Shown: positions 40,265-50,114, numbered from the stretch's first letter. The stretch is DNA of 64,000 bases from Aminobacter sp. AP02 (GCF_003148805.1 NZ_QGGX01000002.1:346983-410982), one strand, 5' to 3'. Numbers and translations are program-made. Notes: generated from the letters alone by a model not told the origin.

Positions 40265-41038
40265 TTACTGCGAGACGTCCGCGCCGAAATACGTCTCCGA
40301 AATCTTCTTGTAGGTGCCGTCGGCCTTGATCTCGGCGAGCGCCTTGTTGATCGCCTCGACGAGCTCGGGCTCGCCCTTGCGCACGATGATGCCGGAGACA
40401 TCGGCCTTGGCTTCTTCGGCGACGATCTTCACGTCGGCATCGGGCTTGTGCTTCTTGAAGTCGAAGAAGGACAGGGAATCGTTGATCGTGGCGTCGGCGC
40501 GGCCGTTGAGCACCAGCTGGATCGACTGGTCGAAGCCGTCGGTGCCGACGAGCTCGGCACCATTGGCCTCGGCGATCTTGCCGAAATTGCTGGTCAGCGA
40601 CTGGGCCGACTTCTTGCCCTTGAGGTCGGCGAAGCCCTTGATGTCCTCGTTCTTGCCGCTGACGATCAGGACCGCCTTCGAGGCAATGTAGGGCTCGGAG
40701 AAGTCGTACTTCGCCTTACGGGCCTCGGTGATGCCGACCTGGTTGATGACGGCGTCGTAGCGCTTGGCGTCGATGCCGGCGATCAGGCCATCCCACTTGC
40801 CTTCGAGAAACTCGGCCTTGACGCCGAGGCGCTTGGCGACCTCGCGGCCGATCTCGACGTCGAAGCCGACCAGGGCTCCCGACGCGTCGTGATAGGTGAA
40901 GGGCGCATAGGTGCCTTCGGTGCCGATCTTGAGCACGCCGGCGGCCTTGATCTCATTGAGATTTTCACCGGCATGGCCAGCTCCGACGGCAGCAATCTGA
41001 AGCGTTGCGGCAACGGCCAGCGATTTCAACCAGTTCAT
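40265..41038 (-). CDS. Polar amino-acid (cystine-like) ABC transporter binding protein
   Basis: 257 residues with a Sec signal peptide (cleavage after GAGHA, about residue 23). SBP family 3: VLKIGTEGTYAPFTYHDASG, LVGFDVEIGREVAKRLGVK, WDGLIAGIDAKRYDAVINQV, ending TYKKISETYFGADVSQ. The sequence resembles TcyJ/FliY cystine receptors (EGTYAPFTYHD, ISETYFG), so cystine is the best guess, but the ligand is not proven. It is the first gene of a three-gene operon. Confidence 0.9.
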   Translation of the reverse strand: MNWLKSLAVAATLQIAAVGAGHAGENLNEIKAAGVLKIGTEGTYAPFTYHDASGALVGFDVEIGREVAKRLGVKAEFLEGKWDGLIAGIDAKRYDAVINQVGITEARKAKYDFSEPYIASKAVLIVSGKNEDIKGFADLKGKKSAQSLTSNFGKIAEANGAELVGTDGFDQSIQLVLNGRADATINDSLSFFDFKKHKPDADVKIVAEEAKADVSGIIVRKGEPELVEAINKALAEIKADGTYKKISETYFGADVSQ

Positions 41039-41194
41039 TTAATGTGATCCCGAAATTGTGCCGGCCAAACAGCCGGTGCGTTGTGATTGGGTGCAATCTG
41101 TCAGAAGCCCGCGGCAAAGATAAGGAATGAAATTTCAATCATGGCACTATTTGAGAATATGAATCTACAGCGGCCGAGGCCGCGGCAAGCTGCG

Positions 41195-41219
41195 GGAACA
41201 TTCGCCGAAATGCCGCGTT
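41195..41219 (+). promoter_or_regulatory. EcfG (RpoE2)-type promoter upstream of rpoH2
   Basis: GGAAC (41195-41199), 16 bases, CGTT (41216-41219): a full match to the alphaproteobacterial general stress consensus. It lies 65 nt before the sigma-factor ATG. In Sinorhizobium meliloti rpoH2 is under RpoE2 control, which supports this reading. Confidence 0.75.
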
Positions 41220-41284
41220 AATAACCTTGCGGGCAGCGCCCTATCGCGATGCGCCCGACTTGCTCACGAGACAAGGGGCGAAGC

Positions 41285-42154
41285 ATGTATATGGACCGGG
41301 CGGGACTGTCTGGCGAACAGATGATGTTGCGGGCCGCATCGCGGGCACCTTATCTGGAGCGTGGCGAAGAACTCGAACTGGCGATCCGCTGGAAAGAACA
41401 GCACGATCAGGACGCGCTCAACCGCATCACCACAGCCCATATGCGCCTGGTCATCGCCATGGCGGTCAAGTTCAGGCGCTACGGTCTGCCCATGGGCGAC
41501 CTCATCCAGGAAGGACATGTCGGCCTGCTCGAAGCGGCGGCGCGTTTCGATCCCCAGCGAGAAGTACGGTTCTCTACCTATGCCACCTGGTGGATCCGTG
41601 CCTCGATGCAGGATTACATTCTGCGCAACTGGTCGATCGTCAGGGGAGGCACCAGTTCGGCCCAGAAGTCCCTGTTTTTCAACTTGCGCCGCATGCGCGC
41701 CCGTCTCGCTCAAGGCGCGGGACCGCTCGGCAACAGCTCAGCCTACCAGGAAATCTCAGTGGCACTTGGCGTATCTGAAGCCGATGTCGCGATGATGGAC
41801 ATGCGCCTGTCCGTGCCCGACACATCGCTCAACGCGCCGCTCAGTGATGACGGCGATGCCGGTGAGCGCATGGATCTTCTCGTGTCGGATGCTCCCCTGC
41901 CGGATGAACTCGTCGGAGAGGCAATCGACGTCGAGCGGCGCTCTGGTTGGCTGCACGACGCGCTTGGCGTCCTCAACGCACGCGAGTTGCAGATCATCGA
42001 AGAGCGTCGGCTGACGGAAGAGGGCGCGACGCTCGAAGAACTCGGCACTTCTCTTGGTATCTCCAAGGAGCGGGTTCGCCAGATCGAGACCAGGGCGATG
42101 GAGAAGTTGAGGTTGGCCCTGGTGCGGCAAAACTCGGCGTTCCTTGCCGCCTGA
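41285..42154 (+). CDS. rpoH2: RNA polymerase sigma-32 factor (RpoH2-type)
   Basis: 289 residues from the ATG at 41285 (AAGGGG about 6 nt upstream). Region 2 reads AHMRLVIAMAVKFRRYGLPM, GDLIQEGHVGLLEAAARFDP and FSTYATWWIRASMQDYI. The RpoH box, which separates sigma-32 from other sigmas, is QKSLFFNLRRMRARL. Region 4 is LEELGTSLGISKERVRQIET. Rhizobia have two RpoH; this is assigned to RpoH2 because of its N-terminus and the EcfG promoter upstream. It would direct part of the heat and oxidative stress response. Confidence 0.88.
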   Translation: MYMDRAGLSGEQMMLRAASRAPYLERGEELELAIRWKEQHDQDALNRITTAHMRLVIAMAVKFRRYGLPMGDLIQEGHVGLLEAAARFDPQREVRFSTYATWWIRASMQDYILRNWSIVRGGTSSAQKSLFFNLRRMRARLAQGAGPLGNSSAYQEISVALGVSEADVAMMDMRLSVPDTSLNAPLSDDGDAGERMDLLVSDAPLPDELVGEAIDVERRSGWLHDALGVLNARELQIIEERRLTEEGATLEELGTSLGISKERVRQIETRAMEKLRLALVRQNSAFLAA

Positions 42155-42157
42155 CCA

Positions 42158-43741
42158 CTACCTGTCGGTGACGATCTTGACCTTGTCGCCGGCCGACAGC
42201 GTCGCGCCGGGCGCGAGCGCGTTCAGCACCCTGAACAGATCAAGCTTTCGGTCGACGCCAACCATGCTTGCCGCAAGCGACCCCATTGTCTGGCCCGGCT
42301 GGACGGTGACGACGCGGATGCGCAGCGGCCTGAGCGATGCCTTTTCTGCCGCCGTCATGACATGGAAGCTGGAACTGACCGAACGGGCGATACCTTCGAG
42401 CGTCGTGCTGGCGGTGGGAGCTGCCGTGAGCAGGCGATAGACCTGCGCGCCGTTGCGGATCACCACGATGTCGAACTGCCAGCCCTCGGCGCTGGCGCGC
42501 GCGAAAGCAGCGTCGTTGCCGTTGATATTCTCAGCACGCACACTTGCCGGATCGAGCCCAGCCACCCAACCGCTCTTGACATAGTCGGAAAGCGACAGCT
42601 TGGAGTCGATGGTCACGCCGTCGAAGCGGATGGCTGTATTGTCAGGGCCGGTTGCGGTGACGGCGGCTGCGGTGTTGTCGATAATGAAGCCCTGAGGCAC
42701 CGAAAACGAGATGCCCAGCTTGGGGTGCATGAAGGTCGTTCCGCGGACATAGCCTTCATCGGGCGTGTCGCCGAAAAGTAGGCCGTCGATGCCGGCGAGG
42801 AACGAGTCGCGGTCGCGGGTGCCTATGCCCGGCGCGCCGAACTGGCGGGCGTGGCGCTGGGCAAGGTCGATGCGCTGCGGTGCGTTGGGATGGCTGGCCA
42901 GGAAGTCGAGGCTGGCGTCGGTGGCGCCGCTGACCGCGCGCAGGTCGGCGTAGGCGGCCATCGACTGCAGGAAGCGGCCGGCGGCAAATGGATCATAGCC
43001 GGCCTGTCCGCTCATCTTGATACCGATGCCGTCGGCTTCCAGTTCCTGGTTGCGCGAGAACTGGGCGAGCCTGAGCTTGCCTCGGATGAGTGCAGCCTTG
43101 GCCGTCGGGCTTTCGCCGAGTACGTCGGTGACGACCTTGGTCGCCAACACTTCCTCGGCTTCCTTCTGCTGGCGCTGGATGCCGTGATTGGCGGTGACGT
43201 GACCCATCTCATGCGAGATGACGGCTGCCAGCTCGGCCGAATCATTGGCCAGCGCCAGGAGCCCGCGCGTGACGTAGAGATAGCCGCCTGGAAGCGCGAA
43301 GGCGTTGACGTTGGGCGAATTGAGGATGGTGATGCGGTAGGTCTGGTTCGGGTTGCTCGACACCGTGGTCAGGCTGCCGACCACCTTGGCCACCATGCGT
43401 TCCAGCTTGGGATCGGAATACTCGCCGCCATAGGTTGCCAGGATGCGCGGATGCTGGGCCTTGGCGATCTCGGCAAGCTTGTCGTTGCGGGTGACGTTGT
43501 CGACGGTCACCGGATTGTTGGACGGCTGGAAACCGGATTCGCGAATGTCTGACGTGTTGAGCATCTGGCAACCGGAGACGAACGCCGACAGCGCTACGGC
43601 GATGGCTAGTCGCGCGTAGCGGGTCGTTCTCGTCTCGATCAGTACGTCGCGGCAGATGGGCAGAGCTCGCGTCCTTTCAAATTCCTTTGGTGGCGGGCGA
43701 AGCAGCCGGCCTGCGTCCGAGGACGTAGCCAGACTCAGCAT
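42158..43741 (-). CDS. M48-family Zn metalloprotease lipoprotein with C-terminal LysM-like region
   Basis: Up to 527 residues. The zinc motif is in LAAVISHEMGHVTANHGIQR with the third ligand Glu in RNQELEADGIGI, as in BepA/LoiP. A lipobox (SAFVSGC, about residue 58) predicts a periplasmic lipoprotein. From the ATG at 43741 the segment before the signal is unusually long. An in-frame CTG at 43663 with AAAGGA 8 nt upstream would give a normal signal peptide and may be the true start. The last 55 residues resemble LysM (VVTVQPGQTMGSLAASM, ending LSAGDKVKIVTDR). Likely role: outer-membrane protein quality control. Confidence 0.88.
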   Translation of the reverse strand: MLSLATSSDAGRLLRPPPKEFERTRALPICRDVLIETRTTRYARLAIAVALSAFVSGCQMLNTSDIRESGFQPSNNPVTVDNVTRNDKLAEIAKAQHPRILATYGGEYSDPKLERMVAKVVGSLTTVSSNPNQTYRITILNSPNVNAFALPGGYLYVTRGLLALANDSAELAAVISHEMGHVTANHGIQRQQKEAEEVLATKVVTDVLGESPTAKAALIRGKLRLAQFSRNQELEADGIGIKMSGQAGYDPFAAGRFLQSMAAYADLRAVSGATDASLDFLASHPNAPQRIDLAQRHARQFGAPGIGTRDRDSFLAGIDGLLFGDTPDEGYVRGTTFMHPKLGISFSVPQGFIIDNTAAAVTATGPDNTAIRFDGVTIDSKLSLSDYVKSGWVAGLDPASVRAENINGNDAAFARASAEGWQFDIVVIRNGAQVYRLLTAAPTASTTLEGIARSVSSSFHVMTAAEKASLRPLRIRVVTVQPGQTMGSLAASMVGVDRKLDLFRVLNALAPGATLSAGDKVKIVTDR

Positions 43742-43824
43742 GCCAATACAATAAGGCCATTACCGCCAATGTGGCGATTTGGCTGTAAATTATGTCCGCT
43801 TCCGGGCAACTCGGCGTGATCGTC

Positions 43825-44550
43825 TCATTGCCGTTCACTGCCGATATAGTGTCGGAACCCATCAGGTCCAGAATTGCCAAAGAAATCATCAGTCTTTCCC
43901 GTCGCCGCCACCGTGCCGAACTCAACGAAAACCATGTTTTCGGCGAGTTTTCGCGCGTCTTCGGGCTGGTGTGTCACGAAAAGCACGGTCATGCGGCGTT
44001 CTGCTTGGACGCTGGCCAAAAGGTCCAGCATGTCGGCCCGCAACGCTGGTCCAAGCGAGGCAAAGGGTTCATCCAGCAACAGAATCGGGCGATCACGTAC
44101 AAGCACGCGTGCAAGCGCGACGCGTTGACGTTCGCCGCCCGAGAGTTCGCGGGGCAGGCGGTTTTCCATGCCGGCAAGGCCGACGCGCGTGAGCGCCGTG
44201 GCAACGTCGTGTCTGTCGGACGCACTCAGCCGCAGCGCTGGCGAACGCCCAAGACCGACATTCTTGGCAACGTCGAGATGGGCGAAGAGATTGTTTTCCT
44301 GAAACACCATCGACACCGGCCGGCCGGCTGGTGGGAGCGAGGTTACATCCGCATCGCCGATCAGCACGCGGCCTTCGCGTGGAATCTCGAAGCCGGCGAC
44401 GAGGTTGAGCAGCGTCGACTTGCCGGCACCGCTCGGCCCCATGATCGCGGTGATCTCGCCGGGCACGAAATTGACGTCGAAGCGCACCATGGTGTCGCTG
44501 TAGCTGAACACCACATGCTCGAGGCGTACCGCCGCATTGGTCGAGGTCAT
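43825..44550 (-). CDS. thiQ: Thiamine ABC transporter ATP-binding protein
   Basis: 241 residues. Walker [17 protein letters not shown] near residue 39, signature [15 protein letters not shown], Walker [14 protein letters not shown], switch His in [11 protein letters not shown]. The ATG at 44550 overlaps the thiP stop by 4 nt (ATGA). With ThiB and ThiP it forms the thiamine/TPP importer. It is the third gene of an operon led by a TPP riboswitch, so the substrate assignment is secure. Confidence 0.95.
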   Translation of the reverse strand: MTSTNAAVRLEHVVFSYSDTMVRFDVNFVPGEITAIMGPSGAGKSTLLNLVAGFEIPREGRVLIGDADVTSLPPAGRPVSMVFQENNLFAHLDVAKNVGLGRSPALRLSASDRHDVATALTRVGLAGMENRLPRELSGGERQRVALARVLVRDRPILLLDEPFASLGPALRADMLDLLASVQAERRMTVLFVTHQPEDARKLAENMVFVEFGTVAATGKTDDFFGNSGPDGFRHYIGSERQ

Positions 44551-46163
44551 TTCGAAGTCTCTTTCCCCAGCCGGTCGGCGAGCATCATCAGGGCAAGGCA
44601 CAAAAGCCCAAGCATCAGCGCCAGCCCCGCAGCATCGTCGGTGCGGTAGCTGCCCATGCGGGAGAGCAGAAGATAAGGCAAGGTCTGCACCGCGTCGCTG
44701 CCGAACAGGGCAATGACGCCGAGATCGCCAAGCGACAGCGCCATGGCGAAGGCGAAGGCCGTGGCAAGGGGGCGGCGCAGCCCCGGCCAGTCGATCAGCC
44801 GCAGCCTGTTCCAGCCGGAAATACCGAGTTGGGCGCAAAGCCTTTCGTGACGTTCGCTCGCCGCATCATATGCCGGGCGGACGGCACGCACGGCAAAAGG
44901 CATCGCCATGATCGCGTTGACGGTGACGACCATGAACGGCGCCAGCGCAAACACATCGACCGACTGGCGCACCAGCACGAACCAGCCCGCGCCGATGACG
45001 ATCGGCGGTACGACCAGCACGAAACCTGCGCCCGTGTCGGTGAACCGTTCGAGCAGCGATATCTTGCCACTCTGCCTGCTGCCGGCCAATGCCCGGCGTG
45101 CCATGACCAACGACAAAGCCAGTACGGCGGCCAGCGTCGCCGACAGCGTCGCCAGCACGATGCTGGTCAGCGTCGCATGTTGCACCGATGCCTCGCCGGC
45201 GAGGCGCGCGAGATCGGCCTCAAGGCCGGAGGCGACGGTCGCCAGCATCGGGCCGCCGACGAAGACAAGGGCAAGCAGGATCACCGCGATGTTGAATGCC
45301 TTTTCGCCAGCGCTCGCCTGGATGTAGTTGCGACCCGCCACCGGCAGGTTGGCGTCGCCGGTCGTGTTGGCGCCGAGCCGCATCAAGGCAACGACCACTA
45401 CGGCGGTGAGTGCGATCTGGAGAAGGGTGAGGGCGACCGCGCGGGCGGGATCGAAGTCGAAACGCAGCGCCTGGTAGATCGCCACTTCCAGTGTCGTTGC
45501 CGCCGGTCCGCCGCCGAGTGTCAGGACGATGGTGAAAGAGGTGATGCAGAGCATGAACACCAGTCCGGCGATGCCGGGCAGTGCCGCGCGTATTGCCGGC
45601 CATTCGATCAGGCGAAAGCTTGCTCGCGCGCCCATGCCGAGCTGGCTCGCCAGCCGCCACTGGTCTGCCGGCACAGTCTGCAGTGCTTCCAGTATCAGTC
45701 GTGTCGCCAGCGGCAGGTTGAAGAAGACATGGGCAACAAGGATGCCCGAAAGGCCGTAGATGCCGGGCCAGGTGCCCCCGGTCAGAGCCGTCAGCGGTTC
45801 GGCGAAATAGCCGGCGCGGCCATAGAGCGACAGGATGCCAAGCGCCGCGACGATTGCGGGCAGCGCCAGCGGTACGGCAAACAGGCGAAGGATCACCCCA
45901 CGGCCTGGAAAGATCGGGTGCCGCGACAAGGCCCGTGCGACGAGGATCGCGGGAGCGACCGAAAGCAAAGTCGATAGCAGCGCCTGCCAAAGCGTGAAGC
46001 GGGCGACGCGGAAGAGGTAACCGTCGAAAGCTGCTGCCGCACCTTCAGGGTTGCGCGCGGCCTCCACGCCCAGGCCGGCAAAGGCGCCACCGATCAGCAG
46101 GCCGATGGCAGTGAGTGCCGCGATGCCTGCGAGAATGCGAGGGTCGACGGTCGTTTTGGTCAA
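44547..46163 (-). CDS. thiP: Thiamine ABC transporter permease
   Basis: 538 residues from a TTG at 46163; a GTG at 46181 is an alternative. It is a double-length permease: two halves each with about six helices and an EAA loop ([20 protein letters not shown] in the first, [20 protein letters not shown] in the second), as in ThiP and FbpB-type permeases. AGGGG, 10 nt before the TTG, lies inside the terminal inverted repeat of the short repeat element just upstream. It translocates thiamine captured by ThiB. Confidence 0.93.
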   Translation of the reverse strand: MTKTTVDPRILAGIAALTAIGLLIGGAFAGLGVEAARNPEGAAAAFDGYLFRVARFTLWQALLSTLLSVAPAILVARALSRHPIFPGRGVILRLFAVPLALPAIVAALGILSLYGRAGYFAEPLTALTGGTWPGIYGLSGILVAHVFFNLPLATRLILEALQTVPADQWRLASQLGMGARASFRLIEWPAIRAALPGIAGLVFMLCITSFTIVLTLGGGPAATTLEVAIYQALRFDFDPARAVALTLLQIALTAVVVVALMRLGANTTGDANLPVAGRNYIQASAGEKAFNIAVILLALVFVGGPMLATVASGLEADLARLAGEASVQHATLTSIVLATLSATLAAVLALSLVMARRALAGSRQSGKISLLERFTDTGAGFVLVVPPIVIGAGWFVLVRQSVDVFALAPFMVVTVNAIMAMPFAVRAVRPAYDAASERHERLCAQLGISGWNRLRLIDWPGLRRPLATAFAFAMALSLGDLGVIALFGSDAVQTLPYLLLSRMGSYRTDDAAGLALMLGLLCLALMMLADRLGKETSK

Positions 46164-46167
46164 GGTT

Positions 46168-46288
46168 GCGCTGCCCCTCACCCTTACCCTCTTCCCGTAA
46201 ATGGGGCGAGGGGGGCGGCGGCGTTGCCGCTTGTCCCTTCTCCCCGTTCACGGGGAGAAGGTGCCGGCAGGCGGATGAGGGGCAGCGC
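46168..46288. repeat. 121-bp palindromic intergenic repeat with 13-bp terminal inverted repeats
   Basis: The ends GCGCTGCCCCTCA (46168-46180) and TGAGGGGCAGCGC (46276-46288) are exact complements. Inside is a perfect hairpin CTTCTCCCCG-TTCA-CGGGGAGAAG (46237-46260). This is the look of the short palindromic elements scattered between rhizobial genes (RIME/MITE-like). It sits inside the thi operon between thiB and thiP. I saw no second copy in this window. Confidence 0.75.
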
Positions 46289-46320
46289 AGTCATGCCTGA
46301 AGAATCTCCGACAAAACGCC

Positions 46321-47325
46321 TTACTTGCTCATCACGTTGAGCCACTCGTCGACCCAGGCCTTGCGGTTGGCAGCGACCTCGTCGGCACTGAACAACAGTG
46401 TCTTGGACGGCTTGACCAGTCTGTCGAAGGCGGGGTCGAGCGGCTTGTCGGTCTTGCCGGCAGGCAGCATCCAGTTGGTCTCGGGCACGACGTCCTGGAA
46501 GCCGGGGCTGGTCATGAAGGCCATGAATTTCTCCGACAGCGGGTTCTTGGCGCCCGTGGTCGTGATGCCGGCGACCTCGATCTGCAGATAGTGGCCTTCC
46601 TCGAAGGAGGCCGCCTGGTAGCGCTCCGACTTGTCGGCGACCATGTGGTAGGCCGGCGAGGTAGTGTACGACAGCACCATCGGCGCTTCGCCCTTGGTGA
46701 ACAGGCCATAGGCTTCGCTCCAGCCTGGCGTCACCGTCAGCACGCGGCCCTTGAGCTTGGCCCAGGCATCAGGAGCCTTGTCGCCATAAACCGACTTGAC
46801 CCACAGCAGCAGGCCGAGGCCCGGCGTCGAGGTGCGCGGATCCTGGATGGCGATCTTTTCTTCCGGGTTGCCCTCGACCAGTTCCTTCAGGCTCTTGGGC
46901 GGGTTCTTCAGCTTCTCGGTGTCGTAGACGACGGCGAAGTAGCCGTAGTCGTAAGGCACGAAGGTGTCGTCTTTCCAATCGCCGGGAACCTTGACGTCGG
47001 CGCCTGCTGCGCCATGCGGCACGAACAGGCCCGTGGCCTTCGCCTCGGCGGTCAGGTTGGTGTCGAGGCCGAGCACGATGTCGGCCTTGGTCGAGGCCCC
47101 TTCGAGCTTGACGCGGTTGAGCAGGGCAACGCCATCGGCAACCGAGACGAAGTCGACCTCACAGCCGCATTCGGCTTCAAAGGCCTTCTTGACCTGCGGA
47201 CCGGGACCCCACTCCGATGTGAAGCTTTCATAGGTGTAGACGGTGAGCTTGCCTTCGGCGGCGGCCGGAAAGGCAGCGGCAGCGAGTGCCAGTGCGGAAG
47301 ACAGGGACAGGACGAGCGAGCGCAT
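46321..47325 (-). CDS. thiB: Thiamine ABC transporter periplasmic binding protein
   Basis: 334 residues from the ATG at 47325 (GGAGG 5-6 nt upstream). Signal peptide [20 protein letters not shown] with cleavage after AAAE/GK. The mature protein begins [20 protein letters not shown], the ThiB hallmark, and has [12 protein letters not shown] and [17 protein letters not shown]. It captures thiamine and its phosphates in the periplasm. It is the first gene after the TPP riboswitch and is followed by the repeat element, then thiP. Confidence 0.95.
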   Translation of the reverse strand: MRSLVLSLSSALALAAAAFPAAAEGKLTVYTYESFTSEWGPGPQVKKAFEAECGCEVDFVSVADGVALLNRVKLEGASTKADIVLGLDTNLTAEAKATGLFVPHGAAGADVKVPGDWKDDTFVPYDYGYFAVVYDTEKLKNPPKSLKELVEGNPEEKIAIQDPRTSTPGLGLLLWVKSVYGDKAPDAWAKLKGRVLTVTPGWSEAYGLFTKGEAPMVLSYTTSPAYHMVADKSERYQAASFEEGHYLQIEVAGITTTGAKNPLSEKFMAFMTSPGFQDVVPETNWMLPAGKTDKPLDPAFDRLVKPSKTLLFSADEVAANRKAWVDEWLNVMSK

Positions 47326-47383
47326 CGGCGCCTCCTTCATTGGTGTTGAAAGGGAATTTGAAGCGCCGGGCGTCCGAAGCATC

Positions 47384-47481
47384 TAATCCCTCCGCCGGTA
47401 CAAACCGGATCAGGTTCAGCGGGTTGGCTGGATTCCCCATGCCTCTCAGCCAGCGCGTGTGAACGCGTCAGGCACCCCGTT
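47384..47481 (-). ncRNA. TPP riboswitch (THI element)
   Basis: On the minus strand the leader reads GGGGTGCC, CTGAGAGGCATGGGGAAT, then CCGCTGAACCTGATCCGG and a closing TACCGGCGGAGGGATTAG. The CUGAGA and ACCUGAUC boxes are the diagnostic TPP-binding elements. It lies 59 nt before thiB. TPP binding should switch off thiBPQ, either by termination or by hiding the ribosome site. Confidence 0.96.
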
Positions 47482-47593
47482 AGAGCGGTTCCACAAATAG
47501 GGCCGTGAGGCAGGCCACGCAAGCGGTAGTTTGCCGGCCACGGACCATGTCACGGCCTTCCGTTTCGGCTGTCGGACTGGTAATGCGCTTGCC

Positions 47594-48238
47594 ATGACCC
47601 GGTTCACCATACTCCTCGGTGGAGAGCTTTTCCGTACACCGCGCCTCGACCGTCAGGTCGCCGGCCGCCGGGTGATCGCGGCTGACGCCGGCATTCGCCA
47701 CGCCACCACCCTGGAATTGACGCCGGAACTGTGGTTGGGCGACTTCGATTCCGTGCCCACCGATCTCGATCAACGCTTCGCCAGTCTGCCGCGCGAAACC
47801 TTTCCCCAGGACAAGGACAAGACCGACGGCGAGCTTGCGATCGCGGCGGCGCTCGATCGCGGAGCTACATCGCTGGTGCTCGTCGGTGCCTTTGGCGGCC
47901 CGCGCGCCGATCACGCCTTTCTGCATCTTGCGCTGGCGTTGCGGCTCGCCGAGGCTGGCACGGAAGTGCTGCTGACCAGCGGCCGGCAGGAGGCGCATCC
48001 GCTTTTGCCGGGTACGAAAAGCTTCGACTATGCCGACGGTACGCTGTTTTCCGTGCTCGCGTTTTCCGAACTGTCGGGCCTGTCCGAAGCGGGCGCCAAG
48101 TGGCCGCTAAACAACGTCGATGTGCCATTCGGCTCGTCGCTGACACTTTCCAACGAAGTGCGGGGCACCTTGCGTGTTTCGCTCGGTAGCGGCCGCGCGC
48201 TGCTTCTCGCCCATCCCTTTCCTGCCTCGGATTTCTGA
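47594..48238 (+). CDS. thiN: Thiamine pyrophosphokinase
   Basis: 214 residues, converts thiamine to TPP with ATP. Motifs are VIAADAGIRHATTL near residue 35, WLGDFDSV with catalytic Asp residues, FPQDKDKTDGELAIAAAL, and LVGAFGGPRADHAFLHL. The C-terminal beta domain ends SGRALLLAHPFPASDF. It is divergent from thiBPQ, 113 nt from the riboswitch, so import and activation of thiamine are placed together. The ABC-F gene follows after 2 nt. Confidence 0.93.
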   Translation: MTRFTILLGGELFRTPRLDRQVAGRRVIAADAGIRHATTLELTPELWLGDFDSVPTDLDQRFASLPRETFPQDKDKTDGELAIAAALDRGATSLVLVGAFGGPRADHAFLHLALALRLAEAGTEVLLTSGRQEAHPLLPGTKSFDYADGTLFSVLAFSELSGLSEAGAKWPLNNVDVPFGSSLTLSNEVRGTLRVSLGSGRALLLAHPFPASDF

Positions 48239-48240
48239 AC

Positions 48241-50055
48241 ATGGCGCCACCGCTTCTCAACCTCGACGGCATCCGTCTGACTTTCGGTGGCACGCCACTG
48301 CTTGATGGTGCATCGCTGTCGGCAGCTTCGGGCGACAAGATCGCGTTGGTCGGGCGCAACGGCTCGGGCAAGTCGACGCTGCTCAAGATCGCCGCCGGAA
48401 TGATCGAGCCGCAGGACGGAGAGGTGTTCCGCCAGCCCTCGGCAACCATCCGCTACCTGCCGCAGATGCCAGATATGGAAGGCTTTGCCTCGGTGCGCGC
48501 CTATGTCGAAGCCGGCCTCGGACCCGCCGACGATCCGCACCGCGCCACTTACCTGCTCGACCATCTCGGCCTGACCGGCGAAGAATCGCCAGCCGACCTG
48601 TCAGGCGGTGAGGCGCGGCGCGCCGCTCTTGCCCGTGTCATGGCGCCCGAGCCGGATATCCTCTTGCTTGACGAGCCGACCAACCATCTCGACCTTGCCG
48701 TGATCGAATGGCTTGAAGAAGAACTGATCCGCACTTCGTCGGCGCTGATCGTCATCTCGCACGACAGGCGCTTTCTCGAGCGCGTGAGCCGCAACACGGT
48801 GTGGCTCGATCGTGGCCAGACGCGCCGGCTCGACCGTGGCTTTGCCCATTTCGAGGAATGGCGCGACCAGATCCTTGAGGAAGAAGAACGCGACCAGCAC
48901 AAGCTCGGCCGCCAGATCGTGCGCGAAGAACACTGGCTGCGCTATGGCGTGACCGCGCGGCGCAAGCGCAACATGCGCCGGCTCGGCGAACTGCAGACGA
49001 TGCGCCAGCGCTTTCGCGGCCATCGCGGCGCCGAAGGCGTGGCGACGATGGTGGCGAGCGAGGCAGCTGAATCGGGCAAGCTGATCATCGAGGCCAAGAA
49101 CATCGACAAGAGTTTTGGCGACCTTGTCGTGGTCAAGGGCTTTTCCACCCGCATCCAGCGCGGCGACCGTGTTGGTCTGGTAGGTCCCAATGGCGCCGGC
49201 AAGACGACCTTGCTCAAGATGCTGACCGGCGAGCTTGAGCCGGACGCGGGCACGATCCGGCTCGGCGTCAATCTCGAGATCGCAACGCTCGACCAGAAGC
49301 GCGAGGCCGTCGATCCGCACGAAACGCTGTCGAGCTATTTGACAGACGGGCGCGGCGAGAACCTCGTCATCAATGGCGAGCAGCGCCATGTCGTGTCCTA
49401 CATGAAGGACTTCCTGTTCAAGCCGGAGCAAGCGCGCACGCCGGTGCGCGAACTCTCGGGCGGCGAGCGCGCGCGCCTCATCCTGGCACGTGTTCTCGCA
49501 CGTCCGGCCAATCTTCTGGTGCTCGACGAACCGACCAACGATCTCGACATGGAGACGCTGGAGCTGTTGCAGGAATTGGTCGCCGGTTTTGCCGGCACCG
49601 TCATCCTGGTCAGCCACGATCGTGACTTCCTAGATCGTACGGTCACCAGCATCATCGCGCCGGATGGTGAGGGCCGCTGGATCGAGTATGCCGGCGGTTA
49701 TGCCGACATGCTGGCCCAGCGCGGCGGCACCAAGCTCGATGACCGGAAATCGCGCAAGGCCGCCAACGCCCAGGCGTCAGCTGGCCGCAGTGAAGCAGAA
49801 GCCCCGAAAGCCGCATCCAAGAAGCTGTCGTTCAAGCAGAAGTTCGCGCTCGAAAACCTGCCCAAGAAAATGGAAGCGGTGACCGCGTCGATCTCGCGTC
49901 TGGAAAACCAGATAGCTGATCCAGCCTTCTACGAGCGCGATCCGCATGGCTTCCAAAAGACCATCGCCGCCCTCGACAAGGAGCGCGCGACGCTTGCAGC
50001 GCTTGAGGAGGAATGGCTGGAACTGGAGATGCTGCGCGAGGAACTCGAGGGATAG
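48241..50055 (+). CDS. ABC-F family ATPase (Uup-like)
   Basis: 604 residues with two ABC domains and no membrane part. Domain 1: Walker A VGRNGSGKSTLL, signature LSGGEARRAALARVM, Walker B LLLDEPTNHLDLAV. The linker EEHWLRYGVTARRKRNMRRL is the Uup-type arm. Domain 2: VGPNGAGKTTLLKML, LSGGERARLILARVL, LVLDEPTNDLDMET. The last 70 residues form the coiled coil typical of Uup. ABC-F proteins act on the ribosome exit site and Uup also affects DNA excision. It follows thiN with 2 nt between, though no shared function is evident. Confidence 0.93.
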   Translation: MAPPLLNLDGIRLTFGGTPLLDGASLSAASGDKIALVGRNGSGKSTLLKIAAGMIEPQDGEVFRQPSATIRYLPQMPDMEGFASVRAYVEAGLGPADDPHRATYLLDHLGLTGEESPADLSGGEARRAALARVMAPEPDILLLDEPTNHLDLAVIEWLEEELIRTSSALIVISHDRRFLERVSRNTVWLDRGQTRRLDRGFAHFEEWRDQILEEEERDQHKLGRQIVREEHWLRYGVTARRKRNMRRLGELQTMRQRFRGHRGAEGVATMVASEAAESGKLIIEAKNIDKSFGDLVVVKGFSTRIQRGDRVGLVGPNGAGKTTLLKMLTGELEPDAGTIRLGVNLEIATLDQKREAVDPHETLSSYLTDGRGENLVINGEQRHVVSYMKDFLFKPEQARTPVRELSGGERARLILARVLARPANLLVLDEPTNDLDMETLELLQELVAGFAGTVILVSHDRDFLDRTVTSIIAPDGEGRWIEYAGGYADMLAQRGGTKLDDRKSRKAANAQASAGRSEAEAPKAASKKLSFKQKFALENLPKKMEAVTASISRLENQIADPAFYERDPHGFQKTIAALDKERATLAALEEEWLELEMLREELEG

Positions 50056-50074
50056 CACCAGTTGCCTTGGTTGG

Positions 50075-50101
50075 GTCATGCGCATATCATATGTGCATGA
50101 C
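50075..50101. promoter_or_regulatory. Operator-like palindrome upstream of ccdAB
   Basis: Arms GTCATGCGCATAT and ATATGTGCATGAC flank a single C and differ at one position. It ends 13 nt before the antitoxin ATG. Antitoxins of this class repress their own operon by binding such sites; the assignment is inferred from position and symmetry. Confidence 0.65.
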
Positions 50102-50114
50102 TTAGGAGGGCTTC

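Noticed and set aside
44829..45977. 382-codon frame antisense to thiP
   Set aside because: Shadow of a confirmed membrane protein gene; Gln/Arg/His-rich translation typical of an antisense frame.
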